NCBI GenBank assembly: GCA_019188255.1
Contig: JAETXT010000007.1
Coordinates: 1,550,001 to 1,614,000, forward strand
Direction: 5' to 3'
Source of the DNA: Verticillium longisporum
Lineage: Eukaryota > Ascomycota > Sordariomycetes > Glomerellales > Plectosphaerellaceae
Length of the DNA: 64,000 bases
Shown piece after piece: positions 34,144 to 44,133 of the stretch. The notes under the pieces were generated by a model. That model saw only the letters and a list, made by a program, of their open reading frames with translations. It searched no databases and was not told the origin of the DNA. The position numbers and the translations under genes were made by a program. Every line of letters begins with the position of its first letter. Positions within the stretch are counted from its first letter, which is position 1.

Positions 34144-37100
34144 TTATGAACGCCGATGACCACCCTCCTCCTGGAGTCGTCCCACGTTCTCTTCCGTCAG
34201 CGAGTCCCTGGCCTCAGGGGCTCGGAACGAGGACGATCTCAGAGGCGGCTGTTCCCTGCCCCCGGCCGCCTCCATCATTTTCCCGGCCTGTGCTTGCAGC
34301 ACCATCTCCTCCGTGTCCGAATGTCGGATCGGTTTGATATTCTCGTAGGCCGCCGGCGAATCGAAAGGTGAAGGCTCGTGGCCGTTGTGGGACATGGGTT
34401 TCGGCGTCAGCGGGCTTTGACCGCCCTCTTCCTCAAGAGCCCGCACTTTGCTGTCCACCACGCCGGCATCGGCGACATGACTGGCCTGGCCTGCGGTGCT
34501 CGCTGCGTCCTGCGTCGGGCCAGGAGCGTCTTTATCTCCCCTGGGGCCATCGTCCAGGCCGACGCATGGTATGTCAGCGTTGCTGCAGTGCTCCGCAGTG
34601 TCAGAGCAGTCCGAAGTTGATAGAGCAATCTCTCCCCGCAGCCGTGGACTCTTCCTCTTGGTGAGACTCCACCGTACGAGCTTTCGCTCCAACGTCTTTC
34701 CCTTGACTGGCTTCGCAAGGTAGTCGTCCATGCCAGCCTTTTTGCACTTCTCTCTGTCGCCCTGAATCGCCGATGCTGTCATGGCTACAATGGGGATGTC
34801 GCTGACGAAAGTCTTGTATGGGGCGTGCCTTCGAAGCAGATGCGTGCATTTGTAGCCGTCAATGACAGGCATTTGGACGTCCATAAGTATGATGTCGGGT
34901 TTTGTCTTCTTGCCCTGCTGGGCCGCAACGAGATAGTCCAGAGCTTCTTTGCCGTTCCACACAGCAACCACGCTGAAACCTAGTTTCATGATTGTCTTGG
35001 TCGCGATTTGCTGGTTGATTGCACTTGATCATGTTAGCATTGGTTTCTATTTTCGAGCAATGTACGACCTACTTGTCCTCAACAACGAGCACATGAATTT
35101 TGGAACGCTCCGAGGCTGGTAGATCCTCCTCTTGGCCTGGAGATGCTCGTAGAGATCGTTGGCGTTGCGGTGAGCTGGTAGTGTCCGGCATCAAACCCCC
35201 AGTTTCAGATGCCACGGGCGGCGTACCGACAAGCTGCTCGTAGTCTGAGCTGTTGCACGACATGCTCATCTCTGACTGTAACCTGCTCGGGAGGCCATCA
35301 ATCTCGACAAGGGCACCTCCTCTTTGCGGTCCTTGAGGCTTGCTGAACGGGATCCAGAAAGTGGCCGTGGTTCCGCTGCCCAGGTCCGACTCGAGCGTGA
35401 TCTTGCCGCGCATGAGCTCCAGCAGGTTCTTGCAAATGGTCAGGCCGAGACCGGTGCCGCCGAACCTTCTGGCAGTCGACGCATCGCCCTGGCTGAAGGG
35501 CTGGAACAGCTTCTTGCGAACCTCCTCCTCGATGCCGATACCTGTATCCTCGATCGTGAACCGAATGACGACTGAGTCGTGCGTCTCCTTCTCCTTCTTG
35601 ACGCTGAACTTGACATGGCCCTGGTTCGTGAACTTGATACTGTTCGTCAAGAGGTTCGTCACGATTTGTCGCACTCGACCGGGGTCTCCGATCACGACCA
35701 TGTCGTTGGTAATCTCCTCGATACATCCGAGAGGAATGCCAGGTCCTTGCGCTCGGCTGCGAAGCTGAGCATCTTGCTGACATCTTTGAGCACTACAGAG
35801 AGCGAGAATTGAACTTCCTCAATATCTAGGCGGCCCGATTCCACTTTGGAAAAGTCGAGAATGTCATTGATAACCGTCAAGAGGGGTTGCAGATCGTTGG
35901 ATATTTTCGACATATTCGCGCTGTTCGGAGTCGAGCTTCATATCTTGTAGCAATTCGGCCATGCCAATGACTCCCGTGATGGGCGTTCGAATCTCGTGGG
36001 ACATCTGACGAGATGTTGTTAGTATAGCAAAGGGGTAGCAGGGGGGCGCCATGCCAAGAGACCACTTACGTTCGCCAGGAACTGGCTCTTGAGGCGGTTG
36101 GCCTCTTTAGCCGCTGCTGCATTCGCCATGGCCTGTTTCTTCTCCTTGAATTCCTCTTCGAGATTGGTTTGCTTCTCTTTGGGCTCGGTCACGTCCATCA
36201 CCACGCCGATAGCACCTTCCACACAGGCCTCCTGTGATCCGTTGGCTCCGTTGGTTCGTTTTCCGGGCACTGGGAGGAAACGTGTGCGGTACCAACGTCC
36301 ATCAATGCCGTGTTCCTCGACCAATTCTCGCTGCTTCCCGTCCAGAATTCCCTCGATGGGCCGCAGGAACTTTGGTTCTTCGCCAGGTGCCAGTTGCGTG
36401 TTCAAACGATTAAAGACATCGTACATGTCTTCGCCGATGTACCATCTGGAATCACGGGAGGGATCCCCGTCATTCAGATCCCAGATTAAAGCGCCCTCCA
36501 GCATTGTGAGCTTGTGGTCACGGTCCACCGTGAATATTGTAACGTGGGCATGGGCGAGGACGCTCAGGAGCTGTTGCCTGGTTCGTTTCGCAGCGAGTGT
36601 GGCCTCGATGCTTTCGTGGACGTCAGTACACGTGCCGAACCATTTCTCAATGGCACCCGTCTCCCGATTCTTCTGGGGAGAGCACGGCCCAGCATCCATC
36701 TCCAATCGCCATCCTTGCTGCGGCATCGGTACTGTGTGACGTAGGGTTCGCCGGTCGCTATGGAGCGCTTCCACCGCGCGGTTGTCTCCATGAGATCGTC
36801 CGGATGGAACGGGGTCTGCCATGCGGCTCCTAGCGATTGTTCAGGCGTCAGGCCTGTATAGGTGTACCACCTGGTGTTGAAAAAGTCGGGCATGCCGTCA
36901 GCTGTCGCAGTCCAGACCAACTGAGGCATCGTATCGCAGATGAGCTTAAACCGCTCTTCCTCTCGTTCCTTGATGTCTGTTATCTCCTGAGCCATCGACG
37001 TCACATCGCGAAACGTGACCACGCCGGCCAGGAATTCGCCCGTGATATCGTCGGTTATGGCTTCACCTAGAACGTCAAACTGCAGCTTTTCGCCAGCCTT

Positions 37101-38485
37101 GTTGTGCATACCGACGCGCATGCTCGCGAAAGGTGTTTCGGTCTGGAGGAGTACGGAGATCGGGTACTCGCTTACATCCAACTCTCGCGAGAACGTCTCA
37201 TCCCAGCACGTCCATCCGGGCAGGAGATCAAATCCGTCCACGGACTTTTCCAGGTCGCCGTCTTCGCGTAGGAGGTCACGGGCAGCTCGGTTAGGGAAAG
37301 AAACACTGCCATCCTTCCACATGGCTAGTATAGGCATCTGTGTATTGTCCAGGAGTGCATCTTTCATCAAGATCATCTTTTGAAGGATAGAGGGCGCGCT
37401 TGCATACGCCGCATTGGAGGGTGGGCCCATGGGGGGAATGTATTCGATGATAAGGAGACTGCGCTCGGGCTGATCCGGAAAGACGGTGAGCTGGAGTCGT
37501 GGCTGGAGCTGACGGATGGAGGGTTGGAGTTGGATATGGTTTTGCGCTCAGCAGCATCCAAGAGATTAGACTTGGCCACCGCCTTGCTCAAGGGTAAGGG
37601 TGCGGGCGGTGATTGTGTACTGGTAAAGGAGAGGGTGAAGTAGACTTGATTGTCTTCGATTTCCCAAATGGTCACAATCATCTTGGCGTACACCTCATAG
37701 TCGGACTTTTGCGTCGAGCCCCGGGGCTTGAAACCCGGCCTTCCAATATCCTTTTTCGTTATGACGACGTCTACCGCAGCATCCTTGACGGGACTGGCTG
37801 AGGGATCTCTGCGGTGTCCTGTCGTTGGCGGTGGCCTGGCAACGGTTGTTGTTGGTGTGGATTCCCCGTCCATCAAGTCGGCAGCCGCAGCTGCGTCTTT
37901 TGAAGTGTGTCGCGAGCCCATCTCCAGCACCAAGGAGTCAAGGAAAGATTCCCATACCACCCACACCGGTCGGCCATCTTGCAGCATGTCAATTCCAACT
38001 TGAGACAGTGACTGACCCCGCAGCCTCTCGAGCGCATGAAATGAATCGTCGGCAGTATCAGTTTCCAAGCCCAGCATGCGACCCATGGCTTCGTTGGCGA
38101 GGACGACGGTTTTGAGATTATTGAGGACCAGGAACGGGACGGGGAGATACTGCATGGCGGAGAAGGCGAGCTGGCCCGGTGTGACATAGGGCATGGAGAG
38201 ACGAAAGGGGCTGGAATTTTGAGATCGCTGGTCGCCGGTAGCGAAACTCGGAGGGTTGTTGCGAAAGAAGCGGTTGGCGGACGTCGATAGGATGGAGGGG
38301 ACATCATCGGATTGCTCAGGATTCGAGGTAGGGGTTGGGCGGGCGTCAGAGCTGTGCGACGATGCGCCTCGCGCCTCCGGGATCATGGCCGGCGGAGGTG
38401 TCCCTCCAGGGAGAGACGATGCGAGAGCAGAGGTGTGGCCTCGCCCGCCATGGTCGCTGGCAGGCATGGAGTCGAGTGTAACCAT
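34144..38485 (-). CDS. PAS-domain hybrid histidine kinase, frame broken four times
   Basis: A phosphorelay sensor kinase, probably feeding Ypd1/HOG-type output. Exons: 38485-36070, 36004-35073 and 35023-34144; introns 65 and 49 nt; about 1,410 residues. A Ser/Pro-rich N terminus with a first PAS region is followed by PAS_3-type modules ([24 protein letters not shown]) and a further PAS. The kinase core has the H-box MSHEIRTP (His about 809), N-box LLTNSIKFT, and GTGLGL with DTGIGIEEE. The receiver has VVEDNAINQQ and ILMDVQMP (Asp about 1166), ending [14 protein letters not shown] disordered tail follows. Frame breaks lie at G6 37431-37436, G4 36675-36678, G4 35883-35886 (two bases) and about 35722-35726, coordinates on +. 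The first in-frame ATG is [10 protein letters not shown]. It resembles Fos-1/TcsA kinases; the exact fungal group is not decided. Confidence 0.85.
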
Positions 38486-39244
38486 TCTGGTGCTCGCCGG
38501 CGAGGCATGTGATGATAGGCAGTGGTGACGCCGGGGCTGCAGTGGTGGGGAGAATTGCGTCGAAGGAGGAGAGTTGCCGGTTGCAACTGGAGGGCTCTGG
38601 AAATATCGCTGGCGTCGTGGGCGTGGTTGGATGTCGCGAGAGATGCGTGTCAACAGCAGCGCATGGTGTCGAAGAGTGCGAGTACTGGCTGGTCACTGAG
38701 GACGATGCGAGGAGGATACGAACAACTGCGACACAGCGGTCCAGACCTAGCCGGCGGAGGGGCTGACTCGGCCCCAGTTGCACGGCCAGAGAGTTTATGG
38801 TGGGCTCAGTCCAGTTCGCGATCTCGGTGCGACGCCTGTTTGGTAGAGCTAGGACGTGAGCAATTGGGCGCCAACCCGCGATGCGTCGAGTATGTTGTGT
38901 GCGCGGACTGCGTGTGGGTGTGTATATAAGGTATGTATATGTGTGTCAAGACGCTGAGATGCCGAGTGGTATATCGAATGTGAGCGGGCGTTTGCTGTGG
39001 TATGTACAGTATAGAATTTAGGGCCAATTCAGTATCACGCAATCGCTTGCTCGTCTTCCCAGTTGCTATGCAATGTCGGTGGTGGCAGCAGCAGCGTTGA
39101 CCCGTAGATGAGAATTGTGGTCTAGAACGTCGTGGCACACGGGACGGTGTTATGGATCAAGGTCGTGGAGACGAACTGCAAGGGTGGGTGGGGGGTTCCG
39201 TGGAACACGGCGGGGTGGGCTGGGCGGTGGAGGTTGTAGTGGTG

Positions 39245-39301
39245 GTGGTGTTGCTGGTGGTGTTGCTGGTGGTGTTGCTGGTGGTGTTGCTGGTGGTGCT
39301 G
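39245..39301. repeat. 12-bp minisatellite, unit GTGGTGTTGCTG
   Basis: There are four exact tandem copies (39245-39292) and a shortened fifth, flanked by further GTG triplets. It is intergenic, upstream of the histidine kinase gene. All six frames are open through it because it is built from triplets, which creates spurious coding calls. Confidence 0.9.
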
Positions 39302-39560
39302 CGGCGACGGCTGGGCGAAGCGACAAGACAGCAAGCAATGACTTTGTTCGATGGATGCGTGTGTGTTTGTGTAACGAGGCCAGAAGCAACGAAGAAGGAA
39401 GGAATGCGGAAAAAGATGTCGGAGCGAGACAAGTGAGGAATTGACGGGTGACGAAAACAGAAAGAAACTGACTCGAGCTCGCTCAGATCAACCCTGGTTC
39501 ACGCCTCATGGAACGTCGGATGCGTGTGACTACCTTGGGTACCTACGGTACCTAGCTGCT

Positions 39561-39584
39561 AGGTAGGTAGGTAGGTAGGTAGGT
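39561..39584. repeat. AGGT tetranucleotide microsatellite, 6 copies
   Basis: Six uninterrupted AGGT units. They are preceded by TACGGTACCTAG words, which are related by inversion. Confidence 0.9.
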
Positions 39585-39834
39585 AAGGTCCCTTTGGGTA
39601 AGACAAAGGAGAAAGAAGAAGATGGAGGCACGCAGAGCTGAGAAATCAGTGGGCTCGGGAAGCGTGGGTGGGAAAGTGCTTGCATTCCGCGTCAAGGGGG
39701 TGAAGGGCCAACATGGGAGAAAAAGCAGCCATCCTCCGTCATAGTGTGAACTTTGTTTGCCTTGGAGGAGGCACTCGAGGCGATGCGGACCTTCACTTTG
39801 GGAGCCACCTGCAGCAGAAGACGATGGGAAGGAA

Positions 39835-40007
39835 GGGGGGGGTGCTTTATGCTGGGCAGGTACCATGTAAGTGGGGGGGGGGGGGTTCTGTTTAAGCCCG
39901 GTACTTGGCCAGACAGAGTTGCCCCGTCCGGGCAAGCAAGGTAAGCTCTTCTGTTGCCTTGGGGGGGGAAGGAGGAAGGGGAGGGCAAGAGGTGAGGTGG
40001 GGGGGGG
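39835..40007 (+). repeat. Cluster of long G runs (possible G-quadruplex region)
   Basis: Four G runs of 8 or more, including 13 Gs at 39873-39885, lie within about 175 bp on the + strand. Such runs could fold as a G-quadruplex. They are also the places where base counts are least reliable. Confidence 0.6.
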
Positions 40008-41921
40008 TGGCACAGGGAGCAGGACGGACGAGGAAGTTGCAGTGGCATCCAGGGCCCTAGAGTGAGAGCAATCACTCCTGCCTCTCTGGTGACGACCCAG
40101 CACTAGGTACCTTGACCTCCAGCTCCTAACCACCTCCGTGCTGTGGAGGGGATTTAGTGTCCTCCTGTTGCCCCTCCACGATCACCGTACGAACGTAGTG
40201 GCGGTTCTGGACCATGACGAACCCCACCCCAGAGACAACCATCGCCACCTGATCGAGTGAGAATCGACGGCCACCGTACACAGCTGCCCTAGGGTGCCTG
40301 TCGACGTCCCTGGAGCTTGTTCAACCAAAGTGCTGAGTAATTACTTTATGTATATGTATGCGCCATCATGTGTGCCTACCTCGGTAGGGAACGCAGAGTC
40401 AAAGCATAAACCTGGGGCTAACATGGCCAGATGCTGTGCACCCGACGACCGAACCGCGCTCTGAGGATCACTGTCAATCCCTGTGAAGCAACAACGCCCA
40501 GGCTCTCGAACCTCGCGCAACGAAGATCAGAATGCCCCCTGGACTATGACCTCTGGGCGCTGGTGCACCATCGCAGGTCAGCCATGATGGTCACGCCCCC
40601 CCGGCCCCACCGAGACGAACGGGAGTAGCATGTGCCGGCCGGTGGTGGCAGGAAAAAAAGCAGCCAAGGCTACAGTCGCCAACAGCATCATTCCTTCGCA
40701 TACTGTTCGCCAGGCTCCCAAGGGGGGGAGTCGGCTCCCGAGTCCGCACTGGGAGGTGGTACTGCAGATCAAGGGTCAGGGTTTTCGGGGTCCATCCACA
40801 CCTGTCTACAGCTTTTGCCCAGCCAAACTCCTGCCGATCACGGACGAGGAACACGCGACGGGCGGGCGAAATGCGCCCTATTGCTGTTGACCAGGCGATG
40901 CACCTTGACACGCCGAAGCAAACCATTGCCTGCGATCATGACCTGGACTCAGAGGAGGGCATTTCGATTGAAATTGACCAAGGACCTCTACATGATGTCA
41001 GCAGAACGAACCAGCAACCAGGAACCAGTTGGGCAGAGCGGTGAATGAGGCTGTCAGCCAGCTGGATGGAGCTTGGCGACCAGGGCCAAATGGGATTGTC
41101 CCCTTTGCCAATGATCGAGCAACGGGTTCCCCATCCGTGGGCCAGCGGAGACTCGCTGCAAGACACTTGGCACAAGAGACCCTTCCAGATCGAATTTCGC
41201 GCCGGGGAACGGTGCAGCGCAATCCCCCCCCTGGCACCCAAGAGGGCCAAGTCCTGCAGGTCTTTCGTCTGGGGGTTCGGGGGCGGCCACCCATCGCAGA
41301 TCACCTGCCATCTTGGGGCCCTGAACCAACCCCCCCCCTCGCCCCCTTGCTCGTCTCTGCCGTTCCTACGTCATGGCCTGACTACGAAAACCACTAGCAC
41401 TGCCAACCCGTCTGACACGACCGATGGGCAGAGCAGCACGACTGTCTGGCAAAGCCGCCGGGGTCCCGCTTCTTCAGCAACACGCTGGCGATCATGACAA
41501 TTGCGCGCTCCGAAGCTCTGACAAAACAATACGGCTCGATGGGACATACGGGCCCGTACCGATCCAGCCTCGTCGAAACGACCATGTTACTACCAGCCGG
41601 GCCACACACCACCAACCAACACACTACCACGTAGCAGCTAGCAACGGCGAATGCCACCACCGGCGGGGGAGATCGTCAAGTGGCGACATTGTCAGCACCG
41701 AGGCAGCTGTCGTCCCGCAGCGCTCCTCTGCACTACCAGAAAGAGGCGAGCCCGCCGATCACGCAGCGGTCGAGCTGCAGAGGCAAGCAAATCCTTACAG
41801 TAAGGTGCCTAGGATCGTCATCAATGGACCCTTAAAACCCGCAAACCCTGGGGCACAGCAACGGGGTGCTTCAACGGATTGATTCAACAAAATCTTTACA
41901 TGTTACTCATCACTAATGTAC

Positions 41922-43416
41922 TCATCGAGAATTGTCCTTCATCTTCCCACACGTCCAGCATGTCCACCACTCTCGTTCCATCCTCGTCCCACAGAAGGAG
42001 CACTGCCAAGTCTGGGGTTTGCTCTTCACCGTAGGATTTGCGGGCGTCGCCGCAGGCAGCACACTTTTGGCCTTAGCCTTGGCCTTGGAGGGCGGACTGT
42101 CCGTAAGGTCGATTGTCGGTATGGATGCCGGCGTGGATTTTGTCGACGTTGACGCCGATGCTGTTGCTAACGACAGTGGTATTGTACGTCTTTTCTCCTC
42201 GTTAGGCGTCCATGACGTTCGCGACACATCTTCTCCCCGTTGTGTACCGCAGGCATCACAGGCGAGGAACGTGACCGGGTTGTGCAAGGTACACAGGCCG
42301 CATGTCCATCCCTTCTGCGTAGTCAGCGACTGATCAGTAGATGCCCGGGATGATGAAGCCAGGGGTTGCAGCGCCGATCCTGAGGTTGGCGGTCGCGTTT
42401 CTGGCGCAGGGACAGAGGGCGGCGGCGGCAGCGGCAGCGGCCCGCCATGATTTGGCATAACGGCACCTCCTTGGCTGCCCTCGGGATGTTGGGCACTGGG
42501 GGGCACGTAGTAATTGCCGTACTTTTGCTTCTCCTCCTCTTGCACGAGCTCCCACAGCGCCTGCGAGATGGCGGCCTCGTTCGCCGCGTCCTCCTCGGCC
42601 TGCGTGCGGAACCCGTTCCTCGTTGCCGTCTCCGAGATTGCTTGAATTTCCCTCTCGTTGTGGTTCACGTTGCCACAACCCTGCAGCGTCGTATTGCGGC
42701 GCTCCGCCGCCCCGGCGATCGTCCTTCGTATATCCTGCCCGGGCCTCGGCGCAGCTCCACCGAGCCTCTGCCCCGCGGCGGCGCCCGTGGCTGCCCCTCT
42801 GGCGCGTCGCCTCTCAGCCGCTGCGCGGGCCAGCCGCCGCGCCTCGTGCATGGGCTTCTGGCCGCCGCCGCCGAGGCGGTGACCCTCGGACAGGAACCCC
42901 TCGCCCGTGTACCCCTTCATGACGAGCCCCATGTGCTCGTCGCGCAGCTGGTTCCAGAGCGCGTGAAACTTGCCGTCGTGGGGGCCGTGGACGATGTGCG
43001 AGAGCTCGTGGAGCATCGTGTCGACGACCTGCTCGATGGTGACAAACTGCGCGCGGTCGCCCGGATGGCGGAGGCGCAGCAGGATCCTCTGCCCGCGGTT
43101 GACGTTGAGGCCTGCGCGCGTCGTCAGTGCTCGCCTTATTTCCCGAATCCTTCCTCTCCTCTTGTCTTCTCTCCCCTCACTGCTTTTCCTCCTGCTTTTC
43201 CTCCTTGAACATGCACGCAAAAAAGAACAGGCGCCTACCTAGGAGGTTGTGCTGTTCGGGATAAAACTCGGCGAGCTCGCCCACCCGCCAGCGCCGCGCG
43301 CGCATAATGGGCTTGACGAGCGACGCGACCTTCTTCAGCGTCGTGAGGGCCTCGCCGGCCCGTGGAAAGTCGGCCAGGTGCGAGTACGCCTGGACGAGGG
43401 CGTCGTGTTCCGGCAT
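41922..43416 (-). CDS. WSS1: WSS1-type WLM metalloprotease for DNA-protein crosslinks
   Basis: Wss1/SPRTN-class proteases cut proteins crosslinked to DNA and act with SUMO and Cdc48. Exons are 43416-43239 and 43111-41922, with a 127-nt intron carrying a CTGAC branch site; 455 residues. The WLM domain fills the N-terminal third, with a zinc-binding HELSHIVHGPH (H94, E95, H98, H104) preceded by the conserved region VGELAEFYPEQHNLLGLNVNRG. An Ala/Arg-rich linker follows. Two RanBP2-type zinc fingers come next (WTCGLCTLHNPVTFLACDAC, and WQCSFCGTRMEREWWTCWTC at the very end). Between them is IPTIDLTD, a good SUMO-interacting motif. I see no clear Cdc48-binding motif. Start MPEHDALVQAY is the first ATG. 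Confidence 0.9.
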
Positions 43417-44133
43417 TCTGGGCGGCGACGCTTGCTTGGATAGGCAGAGTCGGATTCGGTACGCGTCGGCAGCCCGTCCTTGTTTGCATGAAACAAGAAG
43501 GAAATGGGCGGGGGAGGTTAGCGTAGAGGTTTGGCTTTGCTTCACTCTTGGATTGTTGCAGAATACAGTCATTGAGCCTCGTGAAGAAGAGACTGTCCTC
43601 CCCTCTGCCGGGCCTCACATGGAAGGGTAGGTAGGTAGGTAGGTAGGTAGGTACCTAGACAGGCAAGGTGAGCAGCAGAGCGAAGCCTCTGGAAGACTGC
43701 CAATGTCAGCGCCGAGGGGAACGACAGGCGCATGCCCCCCTGTGAGCACGCGTCAGGCTGTACCTGCCTGATGTGAGGTCGTCGGGAAGGTGTACGTACG
43801 TTGCCGCGCCACTGGTCGAGGTCAAGCGGGCCACGGAGGCTGGTGACTAAGCAGCCAGCATGGAATGCCTTGATTCAGTCGACGAACACGACAAACACAC
43901 CATGGATGAGAGCATTTTGTTTGCTGACGACATTTTGATCTCTTATCATGTAGAGACCAATCACCAAGTTGGAGCCACCTTGTTGTCCGTATGGCCCAGT
44001 CTCCCTATCCATAAAACCCATGACGCCAAAAGTTCAAACCCTCCCAGCCGTATCAACCCCAAAACGCCTCGATTGTCCCCAAGTTCATGCATCATGGCAA
44101 TTGCAGCCATCCCTCATAGCACCTCCGAACCCC
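43417..44133. other. Intergenic: WSS1 promoter, BRCT gene 3' flank
   Basis: Contains the GGTA microsatellite at 43626-43653 and otherwise unremarkable promoter and 3' flank sequence. Confidence 0.5.
43626..43653. repeat. GGTA tetranucleotide microsatellite, 7 copies
   Basis: Seven uninterrupted GGTA units followed by CCTAG. This is the same word family as the repeat 4 kb away at 39561. Confidence 0.9.

Larger units (their letters stand above)
38486..41921. other. Long intergenic space, histidine kinase promoter and WSS1 3' flank
   Basis: These 3.4 kb have no supported gene. They contain a GGTGTTGCTG-type minisatellite (39245-39301), an AGGT microsatellite (39561-39584) and a cluster of long G runs (39835-40007). 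The frames in 39550-40130 and 41420-41880 have odd composition and no recognisable motif, so I do not call them. No tRNA or snRNA is evident. Confidence 0.5.

Noticed and set aside
39552..40133. 193-residue minus-strand frame
   Set aside because: Pro/Ser-rich translation through C runs and microsatellite; no motif.
39561..43653. Repeat arrays as a CRISPR
   Set aside because: Simple tetranucleotide microsatellites without spacers in a fungal genome.
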